NCBI GenBank assembly: GCA_030272585.1
Contig: BSYQ01000020.1
Span: forward strand, 1 to 64,000
DNA: 64,000 nt
DNA from: Bryopsis sp. KO-2023
Taxonomy: Eukaryota > Chlorophyta > Ulvophyceae > Bryopsidales > Bryopsidaceae
Direction: 5' to 3'
Below the pieces are notes generated by a model. It searched no databases, was not told where the DNA came from, and worked only from the letters and a program-made list of their open reading frames with translations. Both the position numbers and the translations under genes were made by a program. This document shows, piece after piece, positions 1 to 11,681 of this stretch. The first letter of the stretch is position 1. Each line of letters begins with the position of its first letter.

Positions 1-1348
1 TGAAGGGAAGAAAAGGGATCTTCAAAGCCCTAAAATAAACCTCCAGTATGAATCACTAGTATGAATCACTTGGACGAAAATACTTGGAGTTTCATGAACG
101 ATAAAATCTTAAAAGTATAAAAACCTGATTTCTTGCGGTGGACTTGATACTCCCAACATCTTTACGGGTAGCATCTTTACGGGTGTCGTAAGTTCTATTG
201 AGATCCCATCAACCCATAGTGTGACCCCTTCTAGTTTGGTCTCGAAAGTCAGCAAATTATTATTGGGGTTTGGAATCGCCCTTATCCCTAGTGGGGATTC
301 CCTACCACTTGCATAGTGTGTTGCCATCTTGGCATTTTTGGATCCAACAAGAGAGCTTAACTACGACATTGTGACAAGCTATGGTATTCGTCGGCTACCA
401 ACTATCGCGCCCATCGTATGCAAAATGTAAATTAATAATGTTTCGATCGTCACCTTGCATCTTTTAGGATATCGTCATACTTGGTACTATTTGAAATCGC
501 ATTATGCTTGTTTGATGTCGATGCCAAGATTTTTGTGATTTTTGTGCTTAAACTTTTTGTAGCTTGTCGCTTCTTTAGGCCGGCGATCATTCTGGGTTTC
601 GACACAGCAGTAGAAGGGCGATAGAACGCTGAAGAGTTTCACATAACGGCTTGTAGAACGTAAGCGACTTATGCGAAAGACGTTCATGAGCTTGACAATT
701 CACTTGTTCGGAGAGGGTCGAGTGTAGAGTGTGGACAATGTAGACAACACCAAACTTTTTGTAAAATTGAAAATTATGATGTCATGCATACCCGAAAGAG
801 CTACACTTTCAATTCTCAATCAAATGCTTAAACAGTTCGTAATCTTGCCGTCGACGTAGCTAATGATAACACGTCGCACCACGAGGCGCTTCAAAGCTTT
901 CGGCAGAGTATCATCCTTTCGGCATCACGCAACGCAACCCCTTCTTTGAATGGCAGGTTGAAACCGGCTCTTTTCGGTGAACGAATACCCTCGTATCATT
1001 CTTGCCACAACTTACTTCAATTGGGGATCGAACCTCGCTCCCTTACGGTTGAGCTCTTCTGATTGATTGTTTATAACGTGCAATAGATATCATAAGAACT
1101 TTTCCCTCCTCCCCTCGCTTGAGGAGTCCTACCATGATCGCCGAAAATTGTTCAGATCCCCCCCTCCCCTTTCGGGAAGGGTTAGTAGCCGTCTTCACAA
1201 AAGTGACCCACTTATCCTGCCACAAAACACACACATTAAGTCGGCGGCGTTGTGAGCTTTTCTATTAAAAGGGGTTCCTCCTAAAAACAAAATCCCCTAG
1301 TAACGAACGATCCTCAAGCGAACTGAAAAAAAAAAAAAAAAGAGACAA
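1..1348. other. AT-rich stretch, no gene recognised
   Basis: Only short open frames are present and none shows a domain I recognise. A 14-base phrase (GCATCTTTACGGGT) is repeated almost in tandem near 157-185. A pure A run lies at about 1325-1342, next to the LINE relic that follows. Confidence 0.4.
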
Positions 1349-2249
1349 ACCAACCCTCTCGCATGGGTCCCACATATTCTGGTTTTAAAAAACAAAACAA
1401 AGCAAAGCCGATCCCGACGATGTTCCCTAGTCTGCTCTTTAAGCATTCTTAGCAACGTTCTATTACCACATAAAACTATTTCAACTAGCTCAACTTCGTC
1501 ATCGTGCGCTCCTCTATAGCTGTTCCCCTATGGCGGAGCCAAAGAACGATGGTAGATGGTCGGACCTTGGAGTGTAGAGCTCCTTCAAGTCACTCAACAC
1601 CGATCGAGTAAGTGACATGTGATTGGCTTGATAATGTGTGCTCAAGAGAAAAACATCACCCGGAAACACCAGTGGAATCATTTTTATGTCCATCATTGCT
1701 CCGCCAAATTCTGCTGCACTATTTGATCACTTCATCGATAATGATCGGAAACAGAATATGGCTTAACGGGGATCCTTGTGGAATACCCGACTATGTCGGA
1801 AATATGATATCCAGAATATTGGCATGACAGTCAGAAACAAATGACTAAATCGGGCGATATATATACGAAGGAGAGTCCATGTTACGGAGCCATAATAGAG
1901 GATGAGGTGCCCTCACCAAATCAACTGCTGATTTCAGGTGGAAGGACAAACCCAATGTGTCCTAGATTTCCTCAAAGTCGTTATGAACCGTGTCCATAAG
2001 TAAGTGGTGTGCCTCTTGAATTGATCGTCCCTTTCGAAATCCAAATTGGTGTTGGCTTAGTAACGAATTCGATTCCAGCCAAAATTGCAGCCTCCGCCCC
2101 ATTATCCTACCCGGAATTTTTGACATCGTAACTAACAGGCTGATTGGGCGTAATATGTTGACACACTGATTGAAGTTGCCCTTTGGAATCGGAGCGACCA
2201 GCGATAATTTCCAAATTGTCGGCGGTTTGCCCAAAATTAGCGATGCATT
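1349..2249 (-). pseudogene. LINE reverse-transcriptase relic, copy a
   Basis: Read on the minus strand, this is the middle of a non-LTR retrotransposon reverse transcriptase, of R1/jockey-like type as far as the sequence allows. Visible blocks in order are WKLSLVAPIPKGN, LRPISLL, QFGFRKGRS, a LKSAVDLVR block matching the first catalytic motif, and SGIPQGSPLSHILF, the template-grip motif. A degraded FPGDVFLL stands where a YADD motif is expected. In-frame stops occur at 1962-1964 and 1845-1847 (TAG on the minus strand) and another lies just before the SGIPQGSPLS block. Only about 900 bp of an element of several kilobases remains. A near-identical inverted copy lies at 57,682-58,581 and shares the first two stops. 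Confidence 0.8.
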
Positions 2250-3890
2250 AAAAATGCGTTAAAGGTAAATGCCCACGACTGGAAAGGCCTTTTTAAATAC
2301 CAGGTATAGTATAAGATCAGGACCATGAGCTGATATATCTTCGCATTTCGCCAATGCTTCTTTTATTTCTCCAATTGTATCTTCTAAGCATTACAGGTTA
2401 TCATAATAAGCCCTAACGAGCAATATACAACCGCAAAGAGTTTCGAAGATCGAAATCGACAAAACGCACCATCACAACAAAAACTTCCCTTTTTTAAGGA
2501 TTTCAAACATATATGGGGTCAAGTAAATTTGAGCATGTTTCCAACAATCAATTCTCTTATTCTCTTATTGATAGACAATGAGGAGCTGCTTCTAGAAAGG
2601 AGTGTTCGTGGACAAATGAGATTTATTTGTGATTGGTTGGCGGCAATTAGAGGGGCGATAACTATTTAGGGTTTTCTTTAGTGGTTATTCTCCCCTGTGA
2701 TCCCGAAACGAAGAAGAAACAAGAAATTTATAGTAGAATTCTGCCACAGAAATGCATAATTGTTCCCCACTATCTTCGCCCGTTTCTTGAGCTCCCGCTA
2801 AAGCTCTGCGACACTTTCCGTAGGACGAAATCGTTCCCCTTGGTAGCGGTTTTTATTTCTCCGCTAGTTCTTTTGCTTTTCACGCTCCTCTTCCTTGTGT
2901 TAAGCTTTTGCTCCTTCTCTTTTTGTCCCGCGACTATATGTTCCGCAACTACTTTGAATTCACTTGGGGACCAATCTAACGTGATACACACGAGAAAATG
3001 CGCATCTCATCAATATCTATAAAAAGGGGAGAAATTTGGAAATAAACCTTCCAACATCATTCCAATGCATTTTTGGTTGTCCTTGTTATACACACCACCA
3101 GTATTTTATTTAAAAACCCAAACTGCCGAGAAATCTCTTCTCCTCCTTGATTTTTTTTCCCAAATCTATGAGCTTCACTCACCTTGAGTCATTCATGGTA
3201 TTAAAAAAACAAAACGATAACTCAATCAACACTTTTGTGTGTAAAAGAAAAACAAAACATGATATCTCAAAGTCGTGATAAAACATCATGCACACTTAAA
3301 TCAACGAGTCACCCATATCGTACGTACCTTGTAGCGTTATTTGTCCCTTTATGGTATCCTGGTGTACGGAGATTTCTCGCCAAGCCGTAGTCGTCATTCA
3401 ATGGGACTTGATTTTTTCCCTTCACGATATCCGTGATATTTGAGACGACGTTTGCAACGCCTATATTAGCGGTGCGAAGCATGGACACTATCAACTCCTG
3501 GAAAACAACAAGCCTCCAATAATTAAAGAATTTCATGCGCAAAAAAAAAGGTGTCCAAAATTTAGCAAACCATCGAAAGTGACATTCTGTCTTGATTGTT
3601 CTATTGTTCTTCCAATATGGATAAATCTATCCACTCCCATCTTTTGTTCCCTTCTCTATTGTTGCATCGGGCAAAAATTTTCGTTATGTCCTTTCCCGTT
3701 TTTGCCAGCCCCTACAATACACCGAAAGATTTGTGATTCCGCCACAGAAGCATCAAATTATAATTTCAACACTAACATAATTTATCGCAGAGCTTTTTCT
3801 TACATCATCTTTCATGAGTTTCCTTACTTTTTCTAAATCCTTTTTTTGGTTGTCGGCTTTACTTCAATGCAAGCAAGAGCGTTTTTCATG
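2250..3890. other. No gene recognised
   Basis: Short frames occur on both strands. The longest reads across 2681-3022 on the plus strand. Its minus-strand counterpart (2770-2991) is lysine-rich and looks the more protein-like of the two, but I cannot place it in a family. Confidence 0.35.
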
Positions 3891-4109
3891 TCATATGAGC
3901 AAAAGCATATATTGTCCTTGGGAAATCAAGCTTTTGTATCCCGGGCCATTGCGCTCCGTGTAGGCGAAAGGAATGATGTTCAACTCTGAGCCTAGGTCAA
4001 CCATCTTCCACTTGTTTGTTTTAAAGGGCACGAAAGCGCATAAAATTCTTCTTGTCTCCCGCGCCGGTCTTTTGCATTTTTGCCACATGGACGACCGCAA
4101 GTGATTCAT
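3891..4109 (-). pseudogene. Possible retropepsin relic of an LTR element
   Basis: The minus-strand reading contains VDLGSELNIIP followed by a short hydrophobic stretch. This resembles the active-site region of retroviral-type aspartic proteases carried by LTR retrotransposons. The surroundings are decayed and no LTRs are visible nearby. I treat it as an old fossil; the match rests on one motif, so a chance resemblance is possible. Confidence 0.35.
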
Positions 4110-5739
4110 ACGTTTGAATATCTACAAACCCAATCTGTCGGGCTAGGGGTGATCAAGGCCCTACTAGATTCTGTAATACTATCGAAGAGGTTGTATCGCT
4201 CTCACCGCGCCATACTTCTGGGTCTCTCATAAACAAGCGTTACGGGAACTCTCAACAATGTATCATAGGACGCATCACGACGAAGCATAAAAAACCCCAA
4301 CGAAGAGGACAGAGTGGGAGAATACACCCAAAATGTTTATAATCGATGCGATCGTTTTGTGTGTCGATCGGTTGAAAGTCGCTGTTGAAGCGATATGTAC
4401 CTTGCTTCCTTCTCAAACCGTGCCTTAGCTGGCTTTTCTATCTTCAGCAGCCTCTTAATCATATACAAGGTAGAATTCCAGCAAGTATCGCATGGTACTT
4501 CCAAAGATAGCAGCCTTCTAGGGCTTGCTGGGTCTTATTAGCTTCAAAAAAGCCTCTCGCCTTTTTGCATTTCTGTTTCACGTTTGCACTCTCGTTTATG
4601 TATGAACAAATACAAAAACGCTGCAAACATGGTGGGGTGTAGCTTTGAACCCCTTAACGACGCAACAAAGAAGAAACGTACCATGTGAGTATCACTTCTT
4701 GATGTAATATTATAAAATTATGATTTATGATTTTATCAAACCCCCCGTAAATTCCTATCTACTCATATATAAGGTCGAACCTTGCAAGTTGGGTGGCTGC
4801 TATGGCTGAGCTGAACAAGTATCAACTTTCAATTCATATAAGAGTGAGGAGATTTTGATTCTAGGAAGCTCAATAGCAATAATATGCATTAGCGCAAACC
4901 GTAGAGAGACTCTTTCCTTTTAGTAATATTAGGCGACAAAAATAGATTTTTTAACATTGAATAAAAGGAACAAAACGAAACAAATACATAAATTCAAATG
5001 AAAAAAAAAAGAAAAGACGAACACGAGATGCATGAAACCCGATCTTTTATCTTCGGTCTCTCGGTGCCCAATCTTGGAGAAGGTAGATCGGGATATCTAA
5101 TCTGATGATGTGTCCGTTTTCTCCTTTCTCAGCGTTTCGACTTATGCGTAAAAAATATTTAGGAGACCTTGGCTTGTGGAGATTTTAAATGAACCATTTG
5201 GTGGCTACAATCATCCATGTGTGGGAGGCACATATCCACTACCTTGTCACTTTTGGGGAGATTGTTAAATGACACCAAGCTTTTCTTTTTCTTCAAGCAA
5301 CGTGTAGCTTTCCCCAAGTTTCCGAACTTGGGCTTATCAGTAATAAGTTATTACGGAAGGAGAGAGATAGTACGAATGAGCAAGTACCAAAGCCCAGTAT
5401 CAAGGCTCGGTTCAAATCACATCTCGTCCGATTTCCCTAGCTAATTTTATCAATTTAAAATCGGATCGTCTTCAAAGGGCCTTCGTGAGCGTTGCGCTAG
5501 AGTATGATGACCATGTGGAAGTAACCATGACGTGAGCTTTTGGTCTCTTTATTAAGGCTGAAACGCTTCGTGGTCTTCATCCTTTTTTTGTTGGTGGTAT
5601 TGTGCTGGTATTGGGGCCGTCTATTGTCAATGTTATCTCCGCCTTTTAATTAGTTGAGCTTAAGATTTGGGGTGGACGTAGCCGCAAGATGCTTCATCAG
5701 ATTTCATCCTTGTTGCCCGGAAATTAGTGTAGAGCGACA
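4110..5739. other. No gene recognised
   Basis: AT-rich sequence with no open frame longer than about 75 codons and no domain I can name. A/T-rich runs around 4690-5010 carry no visible repeat structure. Confidence 0.35.
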
Positions 5740-5935
5740 GAATGCCATCTACAGAAACCATCGGCACCATCTCTTGGCTCTCGTATAAGCTTTCGCGGAT
5801 CTTTGTGCACTTCGTCATCACTTCATCAATGATGAGAAAATAGTGTCAGAGCCGAGTGAAGAGCTGTGGGGAGTCCCCGATTGAATACCAAAGGTAGCAT
5901 TTAAGATCCGAGCTTTTTTTCAGGGCTAAAGACCG
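5740..5935 (-). pseudogene. LINE reverse-transcriptase relic, third member
   Basis: On the minus strand the reading FGIQSGTPHSSSLGSDTIF is followed by a short block ending in SLMK. This parallels SGIPQGSPLSHILF and IIDEV in the LINE copies at 1349-2249 and 57,682-58,581. It is more diverged than those two, so it probably derives from an older insertion of the same or a sister LINE. Only the region around the template-grip motif is recognisable. Confidence 0.5.
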
Positions 5936-8559
5936 TCACTAGGGGTGAGTTGAAATCGTGAAGAGCCGTAGCTTCTGGTAATTAACAGTTTTTCGGAATC
6001 TAATTTTAGTGTTTTTGTCGTCTTCCTAACGTCACCAACGGTCATTTTTTTCTTCGTAGTGCGGCTCCATCACTTCTCTAATGACTTGCTGCCTCGGCTG
6101 GTTATCGTCGCTCCCCACCGCCGTCCTCAATCTCTCATGACTAGCTGTGCGTGATTCGTTCCAGTCATCGTGGGGGTGTGCACGGACGTTCCATTAGCCA
6201 CTATGTTTTTTTCTTTTTGTTGACCTTTTTTGGTCTTGCACCTTCGCTTCCGCAAGTAGTAGTCGCAAGTTGCTGGGCAGACCTTACATCAAAAATGGGT
6301 TTTCAACCTTCAAACCGCTTATCTAATGCTATTTCAAGATGGTACTTCCTAAGTTGATCCTGAGAATTGATGTTGATATGTGCTAAGACCTCTAATTCGT
6401 CGAATTTTGCGCATGTGGAATCACAAAGAAGATTGCGGGTTATCTTTGGTTGCTCTCGCCATTCTGGCAATCGTCACTTCAACGCCTGTGAAAGAGTGCC
6501 TCCCAATGTAACTCTCAAACCAAGTTTTGAGATTTTTGTCATGGTTCGTTGCCTTGTTTGATGCGAACTGCCGTTTCAGTTTATTGTGCTTGTCCTTAGG
6601 GGTTGCTCAATCCTCCGGGGGGTCTAATTCCCTATGTATCCATCGTATTCGGTCCAAACTCGCAAAGGATCTCTAGAACTCGATTTGTTCTCTCGCATGC
6701 ATTCAAGAGCGCTTCGAGCAAACTCGAAACACGATGAGAAAAAAAAATTTTAGTTTCACGTAACCTGTTCGATATATCGAACTAAATTTTTTTGGACGGA
6801 AAAGAAAACATGCGTTCAATCATCATATCCGCTTCAGGGAAGGTTCAAATCAAACCTCTTATGGTGACAACTAGCACTAATGCGTTTCGATTGCCCTCCT
6901 TAACCCCTTGTTCGAATATCGAGGATAATAAGAAAACATTTACGACGAAGCGTTTCTATTATTGCCGTCTATTTCAATGCTTTTTTCACCTAAAAGCTTG
7001 TAAAAACGAAAACAATTGAAGAAAACTCTATTGCCATCAGTGTTCACAAGGGCCAAGCAAGAATAAACCTTTGGTAACTTATTTTTTGCATGCAAGGAAG
7101 TTAAGACCAATTGTAGGTTGCATCGTTTACCTAAATCCTAAACTTCAAACACACCTTAATAAGGATCGCAAAATGATTCCCGCTACATGCAACCATGATA
7201 ATAGCAAGAGGCACTTTTCATTCTTTCTTCAACAGGCATGCGGTCAGATATTAATCCTCCCTTCAAAGTGTTTCTTCAGCCGCTTCAACTCAGCCCAACT
7301 CTGATTTAGTTTTACGTCATAGCGACTGAAAATCCACCCGTCAACGTGTTTTTCCTTGCTTCATGTGGATATCTACCCTTTTTCAATTCTTCATCAAATC
7401 AATCGCATCATATGGACTGATGTCACACAAAAGATGCAAATTTTCCTTTAAAACAAAAGTACTTACGATGCGGTTTGTCTCTTGCTCTGCCTCCGAGGTC
7501 AATCTCTTGACATCACCCTGAATCAATGTTCGGCTAGTTCACCGCTATAGAAAAAATTAAGTTCAAATTTAAGCTCTTAACAACTCTTGTTCCCTTTCGC
7601 AAGCTCTTGTCACAACATATCTGTTTTAATTTTTATTTTACTGCGGGTCTTACTTTCGTCATCGGGTCGGGTCCGTTACCGTTTGTAGGTCCTAGCGAGG
7701 CTCTTTCCGTACGCCTAAATTTCCATAACATTGTCTTGGAGGAGCGTCCGCATCTCAACCGTCGGTTCCGTATTGATGCCGAGGAGTCCTTGGATATCTT
7801 GCACGAGCTTTCTCTTGTGATCATGCACGTCCATTGTAAGCTTTTCGATCTCGAGCGAGATCAGGGTCACGTTGTTCAGCGGTGTATCGTTGCCCATCGT
7901 GCGTTCCCCTGTGGCGGAGCCAAAGAACGTCCAGAGAGACTTTTTAATAAAAACTATATATATATATATGTAACGACTTGAAAAATATCATGAATCATGA
8001 TTCCAAAAAAAAAAACACAAAACTTTTTTTTAAATAATTAAACGATAAGAGGTGGAGTTATAACCCCACTTCTTCCCTCTTTCTTCTTTTTCCTTCTTAA
8101 GTAAGTGAATTTATCTTTTACGATTTTCTCAAAACAGATAATGAAGCCATACGTTCTAAACATATCTCGAATTCCCAAAAACAAAATTGAATATTTTGAT
8201 GAAAAATCCCCCCAAATAGGTACATTATCAACCCCTGGAAAAGCTACTTTTGAAATAGCTATTGTTTCCCAATGCACACCATGGCTTTTATAGGGTAGAG
8301 AAGCGGCAGTATCTATTCACTAGAGAACTGACTCCTCTTCGTCCATCGCTATGGCGCATGTACATGCGCTGCAATCATGATGGTTTCTTCTTGCATTATA
8401 CTCAATCAACAATGCATGCACGCGTCGATCTATTTCTTCTAGCTCCGTAAGAGTTCATTTGATTGCTCCAAAGGAATACTTCAACACACCCATAGCCCTA
8501 AAGTTAAATCCACGGGGCTTGTGTTTCTTGATCACTCTGAACTTCAAATTCCTCTGAAT
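5936..8559. other. Decayed stretch, no gene recognised
   Basis: The most protein-like readings are on the minus strand. One at 7715-7897 is rich in leucine and charged residues and could form a helix. One at 8038-8277 reads MHWETIAISKVAFPGV and onward. Neither belongs to a family I know. A short (TA)n run lies at about 7955-7969. Confidence 0.3.
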
Positions 8560-9440
8560 CACCAGAAAATTTCTTTTCTCAGCCTTCGATGGGTCCAGCT
8601 TGATCCACCCTCGCATTCTGATCTATACCAAGATATCTTGTTGTATGTTCGTCTCTCAAGATTTGAAACATTACCCCGGTATAGTCATCCTGTCGAGTTC
8701 CACGTCGAATGGTTGTCTCGTAACATTTTCTTGGGCTGAAGTCAAGACCCATTGAATGTCCAGCTTTCCCCGTTACCTGGATCATATCGTTCAGAATATC
8801 TTCCCTGTCAAAATACAACTTCAAATCATCAATAAACATTTGACGATTAAAGGCATAGAGACGCAATATCTCTCTTGTAAGACCCCACTCCCACTTCTTT
8901 TCTCAACATAACAGTTGTGGCCCACAACTTGTGGGGGCCATTGCAAGGCGGAAAAGAGTGGACTTAGTGTATCTCCTTTGAAGATCCTTTGCTTAAGGGT
9001 GATGGACCTCGATGTCCTCCTTCCCTTCCCCACTCTCAACTCAAATTTGGTCACCCAAGAGGACACTAGTATTTCTATAATATTTTTGAGTAACATGGGG
9101 ATTCGCATTATCTAGATCGGTCGCACTAATCCATCATGCAACACTGAGTCGAAAGCTTTCGTTAAGTCGACCCAAGGCGACCTCAACGTGTTTCTATTGG
9201 GAAGGGCATCAGCAGAATCCACCAGCAAGGCTCCTTGGCAACTAAGGTATGATTTGTCATATTGTTCAACTCGGCATTGGGTGACCCGTTAACCCACCGG
9301 TTTAACCTCCCACCAACGACCCCTGTAAAAATCTTGTACATGGCATTCAGCAGTGTAATGGGTCGCAGGTGTTCCGGTGAGTCAAGACTTTCCTTTGGCT
9401 TAGGGAATAAGATCGTTTGTGCTTGAATTAATCATTCAAA
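8560..9440 (-). pseudogene. Second LINE lineage, reverse-transcriptase relic
   Basis: Minus-strand blocks in order from 9440 downward are TILFPKPKES, LRPITLLNAMYKIFTG, WVDLTKAFDSV (first catalytic motif), KQRIFKGDTLSPLFS (template grip), FIDDLKLYFDR (the YxDD-equivalent) and TRYLGIDQNARVDQ. The phrases LRPITLLN, FKGDTLSPL, DDLKLY and RYLGID resemble the R2/NeSL-type group of animal and protist LINEs more than the R1/jockey type. The blocks lie in different frames with several stops between them, so the copy is dead. Both element ends are missing. Confidence 0.7.
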
Positions 9441-10938
9441 CATTCCCGTTACATTCATTAATTTTAAAAAGCTACAACGTGAGGCCTCTTTTCCCTACAT
9501 TATATCTTTTTTCGACTTTGAAACATAGTGCGGCTGACAGATGAAGCAATGATGACAACAACGTTGGTTGAATAAAATATTTTTTTATAATAATTAAGCG
9601 ATAAAATACTCTCCTAAAATCTGGTACGATGCCTTATTTTCAACAAAATACACCGATCCTCATTGAGGGCTTTTTTAAACATTCCAAAATGTGAACGTCA
9701 CCATATTGATGTTTAAAACTCTATTCTCCCTAAAACCACGTATTAGATTATATGGAGAGAAAAAAATCGAAGAGATTGTTCCGAGAGAATAATGGATTTC
9801 TTTATGTGAGATGCATAAAACACCAACTGGTAGTCGACGACCTTGTGTACCGACGCTAGGTTCGGCATTTGCGCACGACTGCGCTCCTCTTAAGCATTCC
9901 TCAGCTCTTTATTGGCTTTGTTGCTTTTTTCGAAGAATTTGTGATTTTCTTGGCCTTTTGGCTTGCACTTCTTAGCTTCACATGCGTCAAATTCTCGCGT
10001 GCGGTCTCAAAAAGCTTAGTAATTTCAGGAGACACCACGTTGTCTGGTAAGTGGCGGAATGGCAGTGAGGTTTTTAACTCATGAAGAAAATGGCCGACGA
10101 GAAGACGCCATCTACTCTCCTAACTTCTACGCAAAACATGAAAAAGGCTGCCACTAGCACCCCTCTGCTTAGGCACCGACCCCTTAAAAGCTAAAATCAT
10201 TTGCAAAGCGGAGATTTTAGGTGTTTTACGTCCCAATTCGTAAACCCAACTTTGTATCAATGAGCGAGTTGTATGGCTCTTTTTTTGTGCCCGTAATGTC
10301 TCAAGGAAGGTGAAGCGCAACCGTGGTGGATATGATAAAAAGAGAACTTGAGGCTATCGTTTTTGTTGTGGCATGACATCCCATCCAATAAATTCCTTGT
10401 CGCCAGAAACTCCTGATCTACATGCTCCCTCATCGTACTAAAATAAAATCGAAACTATACAAATTATCGATTCAATTCGTAAAGAGCAATAGAAAATTAA
10501 TTTTTTAACTTCATTTTTTCAATTTGACCCTATCTAAGTTCATTTTCCCTCCAAGGGGCAACACAACATCCGAGACTTTGCCGTACGGCCAGTAATGATC
10601 GATACAACGGGAAATCATCATCTGTGGAATGAAAGACACATAACTCATACAGTTATTGAAAACAAAATCGTTGTTCAATGATAGTCAGCGAGACTTTTGA
10701 AATCAACCAGCTAGAGTTTTGAAATCAGCCACTCATGTTTTGCATTTAATAAAAATGGTGGACTGCACAACATTCTAAAAAATGGCATCAAATCAAGATG
10801 ATGGAGTGGCAATTTCAAGGCAGTTGAGCTCAAAGCTCATCATAGTCTCCAAACGTACTTTTGTTCTATTGAAATGATAAAGAATGTGCTCTAAAAATCG
10901 TATCATGAGCCATGCCCCAAAACAGAGAAGGAACCAAC
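9441..10938. other. No gene recognised
   Basis: AT-rich sequence with only short frames. It ends at the TA target duplication (10,939-10,940) of the pogo element. I see no older element spanning the insertion. Confidence 0.35.
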
Positions 10939-10993
10939 TACCGTGTTTTACAAAATTAATTACGGAAAAACGTGTTACGCCCAAAAATAATTA

Positions 10994-11541
10994 CAGTAGA
11001 CGCCGCTTTATTAACCCCATTCGGGCCACGCCTTTTCGGGCTAATAAAGCGATTGGTTAACAATCCGATGTCCGACATTGCCCCTCTCCCAGACGCGCAC
11101 GCATTCGAATCAAACTCTAAAGAACTCGTTAATAGTGGTCTGGCGGTTGAAACGCCGTCGAAGGAACTCCATGATCCCGTCTTGGGTCGTTCTCGGTGAC
11201 GGAAAGGTCTTGTCGAGCACGAGTCGCAGGTTATGACGTCCAGAAACAGATACAGAAGTTCGACAGTTACATATTCATATTGCAGTGCGTTCATTTTTTC
11301 AGCCGTTTCATATTCTCTATGCATTCAGTTCATTTTGTTCGACTGTTTTCGAATTCCCTTTGCACTGCGCGTTCTTCGTTCGACCATTCGCATACGAAAT
11401 TCGCGAGTGGCGTGGTTAATTAGCCGACGGCCGGGCTGATTAAACGATGGTTCCCACCCCCTGAAAATTCCGTTCCTGGCGATTTGGGCTAAGAAAGCGG
11501 CGGGGTTAATTATCCGATGGTTATTAAAGCGGCGTCTACTG
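10994..11541. mobile_element. Nested pogo/Tigger-like MITE
   Basis: The terminal inverted repeats start CAGTAGACGCCGCTTTA at the left and are mirrored at the right (…GCGGCGTCTACTG). TA flanks both ends (10,992-10,993 and 11,542-11,543). The CAGTAGA start is typical of Tigger/pogo ends. There is no transposase. Inside, variants of TTAATTAxCCGAtGG recur near both ends (about 11,039-11,070 and 11,414-11,525) and may be binding sites. It sits inside the larger pogo element and so inserted later. Confidence 0.8.
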
Positions 11542-11599
11542 TACAAAAAAACTAATTACGATCGTCCCAACAGCGTAATTAATTTTTCCAACCCAGAAA

Positions 11600-11668
11600 A
11601 CCAGCAAACGACCAGCAAACGACCAGCAAACGACCAGCAAACGACCAGCAAACGAACAGCAAACGAAC
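11600..11668. repeat. 11-bp minisatellite (ACCAGCAAACG)
   Basis: About six tandem units of ACCAGCAAACG, the last ones changed to AACAGCAAACG. It lies just 3' of the pogo transposase stop codon. Confidence 0.9.
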
Positions 11669-11681
11669 ACACTCCTCAGTT

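Noticed and set aside
7607-7981. 124-codon plus-strand frame as a gene
   Set aside because: The opposite strand is equally open and more helix-like; neither has a recognisable domain.
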